Below are positions 45,134-54,625 of a stretch of DNA of 64,000 bases, piece by piece. The notes beneath the pieces are model-generated. The model was given only the letters and a program-made list of their open reading frames with translations. It was not told the DNA's origin and made no database searches. Each line of letters starts with the position of its first letter. Within the stretch, counting starts at the first letter, position 1. Source of the DNA: Snowella sp. (GTDB lineage: Bacteria > Cyanobacteriota > Cyanobacteriia > Cyanobacteriales > Microcystaceae). The translations under genes were made by a program, and so were the position numbers. Location of the stretch: NCBI GenBank assembly GCA_003249095.1, contig QBMS01000005.1, forward strand, positions 1-64,000. Reading direction: 5' to 3'.

Positions 45134-45834
45134 ATTTTAAGTTGATTTTTCGGAAAATAATAGGTCTCAGGAGCCGCCCGTTGTAATAAGGCGATCGCCA
45201 ATGTTAACCAAACAAAACCCACACTGTAACCCGCTATAATATCGGTTGCCCAGTGAACTCGACAATAGGTACTACTTAGTCCAATTAATCCTACCCACAA
45301 CATTGCTCCTAGATAAATATATTTTTTAAGATGGGGAAAATGAGTTGACAATAGAAAAGCTATATAGAAATAAAAAACCACACTCCCCGCCGAATGGCCA
45401 CTCGGAAAACTTTTACCATCGACATTAACTAAACTGGCAAGAGATTCGGAAAAAGATCCTGGACGAATGCGACCAAAGATGGGTTTTAGGATCTGATCAA
45501 TTAATAATAAAATTCCCAAAGACGCAAAGGCTAAATATTTGGCTTCTTCCCAATAACGTTTCCAAAAGAGATAACCTAAACTCCCTAAGACGACAAAAGC
45601 CGTAACATTCGCTCCTGTCATTATATAAATAATTTTTAAAACTTCACCTATACTAGGCGGAATAACGGTATGTAACCAATTTAAAAATTGGATATCCCAA
45701 GGAACTTCTCTTGTCCCTTTTAACTGGGGGCCAATAATCGCGATCGCAACAATAATAATCAGACAAATGACTAATCGAACCTTGCCTATTACTTGAATGA
45801 AAGGGATTTTATCGTGTTTTTGAGTTAGCTTCAT
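45130..45834 (-). CDS. PAP2-family membrane phosphatase
   Basis: The 234-residue protein has about six membrane helices and the three PAP2 motifs: KPIFGRIRPG, PSGHSAGSV and YCRVHWATDIIAGYSVG. Members remove phosphate from lipid phosphates such as phosphatidate or undecaprenyl pyrophosphate. It overlaps the start of the NarM-like gene by four bases on the same strand. The substrate is not predictable. Confidence 0.93.
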   Translation of the reverse strand: MKLTQKHDKIPFIQVIGKVRLVICLIIIVAIAIIGPQLKGTREVPWDIQFLNWLHTVIPPSIGEVLKIIYIMTGANVTAFVVLGSLGYLFWKRYWEEAKYLAFASLGILLLIDQILKPIFGRIRPGSFSESLASLVNVDGKSFPSGHSAGSVVFYFYIAFLLSTHFPHLKKYIYLGAMLWVGLIGLSSTYCRVHWATDIIAGYSVGFVWLTLAIALLQRAAPETYYFPKNQLKI

Positions 45835-45987
45835 TAACGATACGCCAAGAGATATTATTGAAAAGATTTTAACACAATCAAGGTGTGTCTCTTCTGGACG
45901 TATTCTGGGATAAATAACGAGATAAAAACCTCTTATTTTTCAATTTTTAAAGGTTCTGCTTGTTATCTAGGATGCTATGGCAAAAAA

Positions 45988-46437
45988 TCAGAAAGCACAA
46001 TCATCATCCAATTGTACATCCCATTGAGCAGAAAGAACTTGAGTAACCATCGCTTCCAGGGCTTCAACATCCAGGTAACTATTCGGCCCATCTTCTTGTA
46101 GTGGGCTAGATAGGGGCGTTAACCGTAAATGACGATTTTCTTGGACGAGTTCAAAACAAGTTTGCGCTTGGTCATCACTATCGAGTATCAGATAATCAAA
46201 GCTTTGGAGATTCAGATAGAGGGAGTGATTGGCGACGAGGGTGGCTTGGGTGGCATCAGCAAAAATTTCCATGATCCAGCCCTCCCCTTCACTCTGTATA
46301 AATCCGTCTAAGGTATGCAAATAATGAACTCTACCAATATCATTAAGCAAACGACGCATATCTTCCTTATTGACGATAATGCCCGAATCAATGATGCAAG
46401 GAGCAGGCAACGGCTGGGGAGACTGGGATTTATTCAT
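45988..46437 (-). CDS. Conserved cyanobacterial hypothetical protein
   Basis: From ATG 46437 (MNKSQSPQPLPAPCIID) the protein is 149 residues; the longer frame to 46488 adds a hydrophobic stretch that may be a leader. It is soluble and has a mixed alpha/beta pattern (EGEGWIMEIFADATQATLVANHSLYLNLQ, FDYLILDSDD). The C terminus is acidic (WDVQLDDDCAF). I do not recognise the family. The gene is divergent from cobS across 135 bases. Confidence 0.7.
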   Translation of the reverse strand: MNKSQSPQPLPAPCIIDSGIIVNKEDMRRLLNDIGRVHYLHTLDGFIQSEGEGWIMEIFADATQATLVANHSLYLNLQSFDYLILDSDDQAQTCFELVQENRHLRLTPLSSPLQEDGPNSYLDVEALEAMVTQVLSAQWDVQLDDDCAF

Positions 46438-46572
46438 AAAAAAAATGCCTTGGATTAAAGACGAGGTCGTGTTCTGAAAAAGTACCACGAACCTTAACGT
46501 TATGCTGAAATACGATAGATTGGCATACCATTTAATCTTAGCTCAATAAGTCCTAACGACTGTGAATTTTTT

Positions 46573-47409
46573 GTGAACAATAATTTATCGAAAGGTAACA
46601 AAAATAATAAAAACTTATCCGAAGCAATTTCTCCAGATTGGACGGCCAAATGGCGGGGATTTGTTGGGTCTTTGGGCGGGGCAATGATTTTCTATACTTG
46701 TATGCCGTTGCCTACTGCTTGGCCGATTCAGTTTGACCGTATTGCTCGTTGGTGTCCCTTGATTGGCTTGATTCTGGGGGCAAGTCTGGGTTTGCTGGAT
46801 GGAGCTTTAGACTGGTTGGGTTTTCCGAATTTGGTGCGGTCAATTTTCATCGTGGCGATCGCGGTGGGATTGACGGGGGGATTACATTTAGATGGAGTCA
46901 GTGATACGGCAGATGGTTTAGCGGTGACCGATCCCGAACGTCGTTTGGTGGTGATGAAGGATAGCCTGACGGGAGCGTTTGGAGTGATGGCGATCGCGTT
47001 GGTTTTATTACTTAAATTTGCGGCTTTGAGTGAATTGGGATCGGAGCGTTGGTTTTGTTTGATGATGGCGATGGGTTGGGGACGTTGGGGACAGGTGGCA
47101 GCGATCGCGTTTTATCCCTATTTACGAGCGGAGGGAAAAGGAGCATTTCATACTGAAACTTTTAAATTTCCCCAGGATTTGCTTTTCGGCTTATTTTTTT
47201 TGCTTCTATTCAGTTTAGGCTTTGCTTTTTGGCAACCCCAATTTTGGTTATTAATTCTTCAATCTACTCTTTTAGGATTCGCGATCGCCCTTTTAACGGG
47301 ATGGTGGTTCGCAAAACGTCTCGGCGGTCATACAGGAGATAGTTATGGCGCGATCGTGGAATGGACAGAAGCCTTAATTTTATGTGGATTAACCGTCTGG
47401 TTTAATTAG
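46573..47409 (+). CDS. cobS: Adenosylcobinamide-GDP ribazoletransferase
   Basis: CobS joins adenosylcobinamide-GDP and alpha-ribazole in the last step of cobalamin (or pseudocobalamin) synthesis. The 278-residue membrane protein (GTG start) has FYTCMPLP, LTGGLHLDGVSDTADGL, DPERRLVVMKDSLTGAFGV and GWGRWGQVAAIAFYPYLR, and the final GGHTGDSYGAIVEWTEA. No other cob genes and no cobalamin riboswitch are seen here. Its end overlaps the convergent PPC-like gene by 8 bases. Confidence 0.95.
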   Translation: MNNNLSKGNKNNKNLSEAISPDWTAKWRGFVGSLGGAMIFYTCMPLPTAWPIQFDRIARWCPLIGLILGASLGLLDGALDWLGFPNLVRSIFIVAIAVGLTGGLHLDGVSDTADGLAVTDPERRLVVMKDSLTGAFGVMAIALVLLLKFAALSELGSERWFCLMMAMGWGRWGQVAAIAFYPYLRAEGKGAFHTETFKFPQDLLFGLFFLLLFSLGFAFWQPQFWLLILQSTLLGFAIALLTGWWFAKRLGGHTGDSYGAIVEWTEALILCGLTVWFN

Positions 47410-47851
47410 CTGGGCGCAACCGACTCACTTTGAGCGCGAATTTTCCGCCCCCTGCGACACCAAAGGTTCTGACTCGCACAATATATTTGTCCGTTTCCGC
47501 AATGCGAGCAAACAATAGGGAATTGGTTCCCCCATCAGGGCCATCATCATTCGATCCGACCGTTGAACCATCGGCACTAATTAATACAATCACCGTATCA
47601 AATTCATTAGAGTTTAGATCAATGGCAACCTGATCGCCTTTTTTCAATTCCACCACATAATCTCGCGCAAATCCCCCTTCCCCCGTTGGAATATCCTGAT
47701 CCGTTAGGCGATCGCTAATCTCTGTATTAAGACTTAAAGGGATGGGATTATATAAGGGATTGTCTGCCTGGGATTGGGAAGTAATGAGGAGAGATAAAAT
47801 AGAAATTAATAAAGCGGTAAAGCGAGAAGAAAATTTATAAGGAATGAACAT
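47402..47851 (-). CDS. Secreted PPC-domain-like protein
   Basis: The 149-residue protein has a signal peptide (about 1-29, ending SQSQA) and a beta-sandwich resembling the bacterial pre-peptidase C-terminal domain: DYVVELKKGDQVAIDLNSNEFDTVIVLISADGS, SNDDGPDGGTNSLLFARIAE and YIVRVRTFGVAGGGKFALKVSR. PPC domains are usually attached to secreted proteases. Alone, it may bind other exported proteins. It is single-domain and without catalytic residues. Confidence 0.85.
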   Translation of the reverse strand: MFIPYKFSSRFTALLISILSLLITSQSQADNPLYNPIPLSLNTEISDRLTDQDIPTGEGGFARDYVVELKKGDQVAIDLNSNEFDTVIVLISADGSTVGSNDDGPDGGTNSLLFARIAETDKYIVRVRTFGVAGGGKFALKVSRLRPAN

Positions 47852-47871
47852 GATATTTTTTAAAGTTGCGA

Positions 47872-48564
47872 TTAATTATCTTGTAAATATTTTGCAAATT
47901 CCCTGAGAGATTCATTTCTTGCGAGAGTTTGCTGATTAATTTCAATATATTTTGCAACTTGAGGTGAATCACTTTCTTCATAACGTTTCTCCTTTAATTT
48001 TTTGCTAAGAATAGGATTGATTTTAAAATTAATTCTGTCAGAAAGAATTTTTATTAAATATTCTTTAGCTCCTTTACCGCCTGGAATTGCTTCAACAATT
48101 AATTCCGTATTTCCGCGCTGATTTTTTTTGGAAAAGTCTATCCAATCTTTTTTAATTCTAGTATTTTCATCTTTAGTAAAGTAACAACAGATTCCTAAAC
48201 AATCAATTAATAACCATGATTCAAGCTCTTGTTTGATATAAATCAAAATAGCTTTATCATTAGAGTTAACAACTTTTGTAATTCTGTTAACTAAAGAATT
48301 GGGTTCTCCACGACGTTTAAAATGAGATTCAACTCCGTCATAATCAATCAGAAAAATAACTAGATCACTCGTTTTGAGGTAAATATTTACCTGCTTTTGT
48401 AATCCATCTTTTTGATTTTTCTGGAATGCCTGATTATAAGCGTCTTTCGATGCTTCTAAAATTTTAATGTCACTGCCATAAAATGCAATAATTTTTTCGG
48501 CTATACAACGAACTGCTTTACTATCATAATTTGATTCAGGAGTCCAAATACGAATACTAGGCAT
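47872..48564 (-). CDS. DUF4276-like TOPRIM-type protein, partner of AAA ATPase
   Basis: The 230-residue protein has an N-terminal Glu (E10 in WTPESNYDSKAV), a strand ending in FLIDYDGVE (D74, D76), and a later motif QELESWLLID (113-121). The E...DxD arrangement and ELESWLL agree with DUF4276 and RloB-like TOPRIM nucleases. Such proteins pair with ABC-type ATPases in AbiL- and PARIS-like abortive-infection systems. It overlaps the ATPase gene by 8 bases, so both are translated from one message. It is AT-rich and has few HIP1 sites, suggesting transfer. Confidence 0.75.
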   Translation of the reverse strand: MPSIRIWTPESNYDSKAVRCIAEKIIAFYGSDIKILEASKDAYNQAFQKNQKDGLQKQVNIYLKTSDLVIFLIDYDGVESHFKRRGEPNSLVNRITKVVNSNDKAILIYIKQELESWLLIDCLGICCYFTKDENTRIKKDWIDFSKKNQRGNTELIVEAIPGGKGAKEYLIKILSDRINFKINPILSKKLKEKRYEESDSPQVAKYIEINQQTLARNESLREFAKYLQDN

Positions 48565-49717
48565 ATTGAGATTCTAATAACTCCTGTAATAAGTTACTAT
48601 GATAAACGGCACTACCAACGCCAAAATCCCGCATCCATTCGGCTAAATCTTCTCTTTCTTGACTTAATTGATCTAATCTAAAAACTTGAGTTCCAGAAGT
48701 ATCTTTTTTACTTAATAACAAAACAGAAATATCAGAATTAATTTCATCAGAACTAAAACAATCTAGTAGCTGTGAACTGTGAGTTGTAATAACAACTTGA
48801 GTTCTCTGAGAAAGTTTTTTTAAAATAGAGGCAACAGTTGTTAGAATAGCTGGATGTAAATTTCTTTCAGGTTCCTCAATCCCTATTAACGGAGGTAAAT
48901 TATCGTTATGTAGTAGGACATAATAGGCAATGATTCTGAGTGTACCATCAGATAAACCAGATAATTTCACTTTTTGTCCATCTATTTCTTTTACTCTGAG
49001 ATCACTTTTTCCAGAAACCTCTAAAAGTATTCCCAAACAATCTTGTAACGCTTGATTAACTTCATTAAACTTTTCTTGTTCTTTTGATTCCCAGTATAAC
49101 AAGACCTCTTCAAGATACTCACCATCAATATCTAAAGTAGGCATTTTTTCTTGTTCACTTTCCATTATAAACCTCACACTCCTTCTGTCTCTCCTCATCA
49201 TACGTGGATCTAAATCATAAAACTCCCATGATTTCATAAACTCAGATAATTGAGCTGTTAGAGGTTTATTCCCAAAATCACCCGCCGCTTTTAGAGCTAA
49301 ACTCCCTTCTTTTGATTGGTAATTTTGAGTGTTTTCTCCATCTTCATCTCGAACTTCGCCCTGATTTTCGTGAATATTAATTACGGTTATTTCTCCAGTT
49401 TTTAATACTTCTCTAGAAAAATTTACTTTTTTATTATTTCTTGATATACAAACTTTATAATCTATATCTTTATTATCTACTTTTGTAATAATTTCTAGTG
49501 TTAATGCTTGGTCAGTACTATTTCTGAGTAAATCTTCAATCAACTTCATGGGTGGTGAAGAACTTATTTGGACAATTTTGCCAAACAAGCGAAGAGCTTC
49601 TAAGCAATTAGATTTTCCTGTCGCATTAGCCCCGACAATAATTGTTAAATCCCGAAAATCTAACTCAACATCTTCTAAACTTTTAAAATTTTTGATTTTA
49701 GCTGATATAAGTCGCAT
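48557..49717 (-). CDS. AAA/ABC-type ATPase of an AbiL- or RloA-like system
   Basis: The 386-residue protein belongs to the OLD/RecF-like AAA group. Walker A GANATGKS is at 29-36, an ABC-like signature LSDGTLRII at 255-263, Walker B LIGIEEPE at 277-284, and the H-loop THSSQLLD at 312-319. Only a short coil (about 185-215) separates the halves, so it is not a full SMC protein. It is upstream of, and overlaps, a DUF4276 gene. The pair looks like a two-gene anti-phage system with the ATPase as sensor and the TOPRIM protein as effector. Its upstream region shows no other cassette gene. Confidence 0.85.
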   Translation of the reverse strand: MRLISAKIKNFKSLEDVELDFRDLTIIVGANATGKSNCLEALRLFGKIVQISSSPPMKLIEDLLRNSTDQALTLEIITKVDNKDIDYKVCISRNNKKVNFSREVLKTGEITVINIHENQGEVRDEDGENTQNYQSKEGSLALKAAGDFGNKPLTAQLSEFMKSWEFYDLDPRMMRRDRRSVRFIMESEQEKMPTLDIDGEYLEEVLLYWESKEQEKFNEVNQALQDCLGILLEVSGKSDLRVKEIDGQKVKLSGLSDGTLRIIAYYVLLHNDNLPPLIGIEEPERNLHPAILTTVASILKKLSQRTQVVITTHSSQLLDCFSSDEINSDISVLLLSKKDTSGTQVFRLDQLSQEREDLAEWMRDFGVGSAVYHSNLLQELLESQYA

Positions 49718-49835
49718 AAATCTTACTCAAATCCGATTTTAAAATAATCTTATTAAAATTGTATCCCAAAAGTTCCAAGAATTTTTATGATGAATTGCCT
49801 AGAGGCAAACGCTGAAGTTCAAAAAATCTCAAAAT

Positions 49836-51215
49836 CTACTGGCCGCCATACCATCGTAATAAAACCCGCGCTAATCGATGGGGATCATGACGCACCCTGC
49901 CCGTTTCTTCATTTTCGCTCATAACATTAGCGATTACAATCCGACAGCCCATTGCCCCTACCGTTTCGCGGTCTAAGAAGACGGGGTGACAATTTTCTTG
50001 GGCGTAGTGTTTCAGGGATTCGGGAGATGGAGGAGTTCGTTGCACTAGAACCGCGTCAAAGAGTCGATATTCGGAAATAGCATCGATCGCGCTCAAGTGA
50101 TCCGAGACTGTATAATCATCGGTTTCTCCTGGTTGGGTCATGATATTGCAAACATAGATACGAGGCACATCGGCCCCTGCGATCGCGGCTCGAATATCGG
50201 GAACCAGTAAATTGGGAATCACACTGGTATAAAGACTACCTGGCCCGATAATGATGTACTCAGCTTCCTCGATCGCCCGAATCGCGGCGGGTAAGGCAAT
50301 GGGATTTTCGGGACGGCAACCAATTTCCTCAATTTTTCCTCCTGCGCCTGTGATATTCGATTCTCCCTCGATTAAACGACCATCACTCAATCTTGCCCAG
50401 AGACTCACATCAGTCAGGGTTGAGGGCAACACTTTTCCTCGCACGGCTAACACCTTAGAACTAGCCGCGATCGCCTGCTCTAGATCCCCTGTAATCGCTG
50501 TCATCGCCGTCAAAAACAAATTACCAAAACTGTGGCCGACTAATCCATCACCCGCTTCAAATCGGTATTGAAATAATTCGGTTAATAATTTTTCCTCATC
50601 TGCCAAAGACGCAATGCAATTCCGAATATCGCCTGGCGGTAAAACGCCAATTTCTCGTCGCAACCGTCCTGAAGATCCGCCATCATCGGCTACGGTGACG
50701 ATCGCCGTAATATTGGCACTATAGAGTTTTAAGCCCCTGAGCAAGGTTGAAAGCCCCGTTCCGCCCCCAATAACGACAATCTTTGGCCCTCGATTGAGAC
50801 GACGATGGGCTAATAAAACATCCACCAATTCTTCATTGCTTTCGGGTTGCAAGACTTCCGTGATCGCATTCATCGTGCGACTTTGACCCCAAAGGACAAA
50901 AAATAAGCCCCCAAAAAATAGAACGGGGCCAGAAATATAACTGGGAAAAAATTGAGAAAGCTTTTCGATAGTTTGGGAAACAAATCCTCCGATCCGATAA
51001 ATAGGGGTCAATTTTACCCAAATCGCTAACCCCAAAATCAATAAACTAATGCCTACCGAACTAATCAACAACCAACGTTTTACAAATAGCCCTGGAGCTA
51101 ACCATTTAAACCAACGATTCACCCGTCTGGGAGTGTGCTGACTCATGGCAAGCCCCCATTTTCGCTTTTCAGCGTTAAGCTTCCGTACAGCAGATTTGAA
51201 AGGACTAATGGGCAT
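49836..51215 (-). CDS. YvcK/CofD-like UDP-sugar-binding protein, membrane-anchored
   Basis: The 459-residue protein has two N-terminal membrane helices (about 45-68 and 85-108), then a YvcK domain: [48 protein letters not shown] and [17 protein letters not shown]. YvcK of Bacillus binds UDP-GlcNAc and is needed for normal cell shape on gluconeogenic carbon; the domain resembles the F420 enzyme CofD. The membrane anchor is a feature of cyanobacterial members. A start at 51146 ([11 protein letters not shown]) is also possible. Confidence 0.9.
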   Translation of the reverse strand: MPISPFKSAVRKLNAEKRKWGLAMSQHTPRRVNRWFKWLAPGLFVKRWLLISSVGISLLILGLAIWVKLTPIYRIGGFVSQTIEKLSQFFPSYISGPVLFFGGLFFVLWGQSRTMNAITEVLQPESNEELVDVLLAHRRLNRGPKIVVIGGGTGLSTLLRGLKLYSANITAIVTVADDGGSSGRLRREIGVLPPGDIRNCIASLADEEKLLTELFQYRFEAGDGLVGHSFGNLFLTAMTAITGDLEQAIAASSKVLAVRGKVLPSTLTDVSLWARLSDGRLIEGESNITGAGGKIEEIGCRPENPIALPAAIRAIEEAEYIIIGPGSLYTSVIPNLLVPDIRAAIAGADVPRIYVCNIMTQPGETDDYTVSDHLSAIDAISEYRLFDAVLVQRTPPSPESLKHYAQENCHPVFLDRETVGAMGCRIVIANVMSENEETGRVRHDPHRLARVLLRWYGGQ

Positions 51216-51381
51216 AGAGAATGGGGATTCGGCGTAAAAAGCAAGTCGTCTTCAGTTTAAACCAACATAGGATTAGCGGTAACAAGATTGACAAAATCGA
51301 TGCGGGCAAGGGCGGTCTTCTGAAGTATTTTCGTTTAGGATAGAGGCTATTGGATTAATCTCAGAAAACCCCTCAATCATC

Positions 51382-52227
51382 ATGGAATGGCAAGAAATTT
51401 CTGGCAGTTGGGTCTTAATTCCACGACAACCCATCGCAATTATTCATTTTTTGGGTGGTGCCTTCGTGGGAACGGCTCCTAGTGTGACCTATCGCTGGTT
51501 ATTGGCCGAACTGGGTAAGCAGGGTTATGGGATTATTACGACTCCTTTTGTGAATACCCTCGACCATGCCGCGATCGCCCGCAGTGTTTTGAACCGTTTT
51601 GAAAATATCCTAGAACGTCTGCAAACGAGAAATGCTTTATCTAGGGGATATTTGCCGATCTATGGAATGGGCCATAGTATGGGCTGTAAATTACACTTGT
51701 TGATCGGCAGTCTCCATGATGTGAAGCGGGCAGGCAATATTTTAATGTCTTTTAATAACTATCCCGTGCGTCAGGCGATTCCTGGAGCAGAACAATTTGC
51801 CCAACTCGATTTGACGAACTTGAATAAACTGTTTAATTCGGTCAAGCAACAATTTGATATTAAAACGAATTTAAACTTAGATCTTAATTTAGAATTTAGT
51901 CCTTCTCCTGCGGAAACGCTGGATTTAATTACAGAACACTATGAAGTGCGTCGGAACCTTTTGATTAAGTTTAGAAACGATGAAATTGATCAAACTCTTA
52001 CCCTCAATCCTCTCCTCCGCGATCGCTTTAATAATATGACGGCATTCTGTCAATTACCTGGCAATCATTTAACCCCCTTGGGTCAAGAAATTAATTGGAA
52101 AACAGGCGAAGTTTTTACGCCTCTCGATGCGGTGGGTCAGTGGGTGAAAGAATCCTTTTCTAAGGATTTATTGCAATTAAAACAGGAGATTTTACACTGG
52201 CTCAATCCTGGTGTAATCCCGATTTAG
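51382..52227 (+). CDS. DUF1350-family (alpha/beta hydrolase-like) protein
   Basis: The 281-residue protein has WVLIPRQPIAIIHFLGGAFVG near the start and GYLPIYGMGHSMGCKLHLLIG with a GHSMG nucleophile elbow, both typical of DUF1350. The catalytic Ser is likely in GHSMG. These proteins are found in cyanobacteria and plastids; no substrate is known. The C terminus has a His (GNHLTPLGQE) that could be the third triad residue. Confidence 0.9.
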   Translation: MEWQEISGSWVLIPRQPIAIIHFLGGAFVGTAPSVTYRWLLAELGKQGYGIITTPFVNTLDHAAIARSVLNRFENILERLQTRNALSRGYLPIYGMGHSMGCKLHLLIGSLHDVKRAGNILMSFNNYPVRQAIPGAEQFAQLDLTNLNKLFNSVKQQFDIKTNLNLDLNLEFSPSPAETLDLITEHYEVRRNLLIKFRNDEIDQTLTLNPLLRDRFNNMTAFCQLPGNHLTPLGQEINWKTGEVFTPLDAVGQWVKESFSKDLLQLKQEILHWLNPGVIPI

Positions 52228-52298
52228 ATAACCAACAAAAAACGCGATCGCTTTTATCCAGGGTAACCCAAGAAATTAACCCAATAAAAACCCAGAAA

Positions 52299-53018
52299 CT
52301 AAAAACTAGGCGCGTTTTTTAACTGGTCTAAATCTAGTTCCAGCAAATGTTCATAGGCGTTACTAATCACCCTTTTGCCCCGCAGAAAACCCGTATTTGC
52401 ACCAGGACAAAGATAAGCCAAAGTTTCATTACTAAAGCGATCGCGTAATTTGCCCACACTCGCTAATTGTCGCCACCAATGAAACGTTTTAGAAAGTCTT
52501 AAAGGAGTGGGTTTTCCCTCTTGATTCGGTAAAAGATGACGACCCGTGAATAAAATGCCGCCTTGGGAATCAAAATAAAGACAAGCTGAACCTGGAGTAT
52601 GGCCAGGAGTCCAAATTAAATTAATCCCAGGACTAATCTCGAATTCCTCAGAAAAAGACGCGATCGTCAAATTAGGCAAAAGATAGGCCTCTTGTTCTTG
52701 AATGATAATGTCACAACCGAGATCCCGTTGAATGCCCGAAATAGCGGGACTGATTCCCCCTCGGTGGGTGAGAAATAACCAGCGCACACCCCCTTGCTCT
52801 GTTAAAAAACCTTGATTTTCAGCGTCCCAAGCAGGACAATCCACCAATATATTGCCCGATTTATTTACAATGAGATAAGCCGTTCCTCCTAAAATTTCTC
52901 GATTAGGGGGAAAAGCATAAACATCTTCTAAGATTAATCGGGGAACTTTCGGCGATCGCGTTTCTACCAAAGGAATAGTAGGGTTATTAACAGGAGGTTC
53001 GGGACTAAGGGATGACAT
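52299..53018 (-). CDS. MBL-fold protein with altered metal site
   Basis: From ATG 53018 (MSSLSPEPPVN) the protein is 239 residues; the frame opens at 53054. It has the metallo-beta-lactamase fold: AYLIVNKSGNILVDCPAW, LIWTPGHTPGSACLYF and GGILFTGRHLLP. The usual HxHxDH loop reads THRGGISPAIS, and the later Asp of FTGDxL reads FTGRHL. Most metal ligands are therefore gone, though the His in PGHTPG remains. It may be a non-metal or otherwise altered member. Similar altered MBL proteins exist in cyanobacteria and plastids, as I recall. Confidence 0.85.
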   Translation of the reverse strand: MSSLSPEPPVNNPTIPLVETRSPKVPRLILEDVYAFPPNREILGGTAYLIVNKSGNILVDCPAWDAENQGFLTEQGGVRWLFLTHRGGISPAISGIQRDLGCDIIIQEQEAYLLPNLTIASFSEEFEISPGINLIWTPGHTPGSACLYFDSQGGILFTGRHLLPNQEGKPTPLRLSKTFHWWRQLASVGKLRDRFSNETLAYLCPGANTGFLRGKRVISNAYEHLLELDLDQLKNAPSF

Positions 53019-53128
53019 AAATTCAGTGCAAGTAACGAAATAATCTTTTTCCACTCCCGATAATCATAGAGTGACAGGGGAATGAACGAGAAAGACTCTT
53101 TATATTAAAAACCATTAAAAACTTACTG

Positions 53129-54625
53129 TTGAAACTAAAAATGTGGTTACTTTTATCTCTGTTTGTGTCGTTAGGGCTAATTACTTACTTTATTATTCAA
53201 AAAAACGTCTCCCATATCACTAAAACGCCGATTTGGTTGTTGTGGCTCGTGCTAATGACTCCATCCTTTGTCTGGATGAGTTGGTTTTTAATCTATGGCG
53301 AAAATAAACCCCTACCTATACTGCTGATTTTCGGCCCCTTTTTGATTTGCCCTGGTTTGTATTGGTGGTTAGTTCAAAAAGGACGAATTGTTCCCCCATC
53401 GGAAGAAAATAGTTCAATTTTAGGGGAAAATACTAACGATGCTGATACGAGTTCAACGGATGCGGCTAAAGTTCGTCCTATCAATGCTACTGAAGAAAAA
53501 TCCCTACGAGATTGTTTTCCCTTTGGTGTGTATTATCTCCAGCAATTAGATTATCGACCCCAGGCGATTCTCTGTCGGGGAAAACTGCAAACGGCTCCCG
53601 AAACGGCCTATGATCGCATCAAAAAAAATGTAGAAGGGGTTTTCGGCGATCGCTTTTTAGTGTTATTCCAAGAAAGCTTACAGGGACAACCCTTTTTTGC
53701 TCTGATTCCCAATCCCAACACAGAAGTTGCTGAAGAAAAAAACCAAGAAGTTCTCACTCGACCCTGGTTAGCCGCCTTTTTATTAATCGTCACCATTCTC
53801 ACCACGACCATTGTGGGCGCGGAAATGAGTGGCGTGACCCCCGAACAACTCCAGGACAATTGGATGGTTTTATTTCAAGGTTTACCCTATAGTTTCGGGG
53901 TGATTGCCATTTTGGGAGTCCATGAACTCAGCCATTATTTTACCGCCGTTCATTATCGTGTCCGCACGACCTTACCCTATTTCATCCCGATTCCCTTCTT
54001 CCTGGGAACGTTTGGTGCGTTTATTCAAATGCGATCGCCGATTCCCCACCGCAAAGCTCTCTTTGATGTGGCGATCGCGGGGCCATTGGGGGGATTAGGG
54101 ATTGCCTTGCCCCTGCTTTTTTGGGGTTTATCCCTCTCTGAAGTGGTTCCTTTGTCAGAAAAAAGTACCATGCTGCAATTTAATGCCCTTGATCCCCGTT
54201 TTTCTTTATTGTTTGCCCTGATTAGCAAATTAGCAATGGGCGCAACCTTTATCAAGGGAACCGCGATTGATCTCCATCCCTTAGCGATCGCAGGTTATAT
54301 CGGTTTGATTGTGACGGCTCTTAACCTGATGCCCGTCGGTCAACTAGATGGGGGACATATTATCCATGCCATGTTGGGTCAACGTGCCGCGATCGCGATC
54401 GGTCAAATTGCACGAATTGGCATGATCATCTTAGCCTTTGTGGAACGGGATTATTTTCTCTGGGCGATTCTTTTATTATTAATGCCCGTCAGTGATCAAC
54501 CTGCGCTTAATGATGTAACGGAATTGGATAATCGGCGAGACTTTCTAGGAGTATTTTCAATGGCAATTTTAGTGATGATCCTATTGCCTTTGCCAGAGAT
54601 ATTAGCTAAATGGTTACAAATTTAG
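53129..54625 (+). CDS. Site-2-type membrane metalloprotease (EGY1-like)
   Basis: The 498-residue protein is mostly membrane-spanning and has the M50 zinc motif HELSH (about 265-269, in AILGVHELSHYFTAVHYRV), PYFIPIPFFLGTFGAFIQM, and the second motif NLMPVGQLDGGHI. A Ser/Asp-rich soluble part (about 90-200) precedes the core. The start is TTG 53129 or ATG 53141 (MWLLLSLF). The plastid homologue EGY1 is needed for chlorophyll and thylakoid development. Cyanobacterial relatives may process membrane-bound regulators. It converges with the cinA gene, with a 4-base overlap. Confidence 0.93.
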   Translation: MKLKMWLLLSLFVSLGLITYFIIQKNVSHITKTPIWLLWLVLMTPSFVWMSWFLIYGENKPLPILLIFGPFLICPGLYWWLVQKGRIVPPSEENSSILGENTNDADTSSTDAAKVRPINATEEKSLRDCFPFGVYYLQQLDYRPQAILCRGKLQTAPETAYDRIKKNVEGVFGDRFLVLFQESLQGQPFFALIPNPNTEVAEEKNQEVLTRPWLAAFLLIVTILTTTIVGAEMSGVTPEQLQDNWMVLFQGLPYSFGVIAILGVHELSHYFTAVHYRVRTTLPYFIPIPFFLGTFGAFIQMRSPIPHRKALFDVAIAGPLGGLGIALPLLFWGLSLSEVVPLSEKSTMLQFNALDPRFSLLFALISKLAMGATFIKGTAIDLHPLAIAGYIGLIVTALNLMPVGQLDGGHIIHAMLGQRAAIAIGQIARIGMIILAFVERDYFLWAILLLLMPVSDQPALNDVTELDNRRDFLGVFSMAILVMILLPLPEILAKWLQI

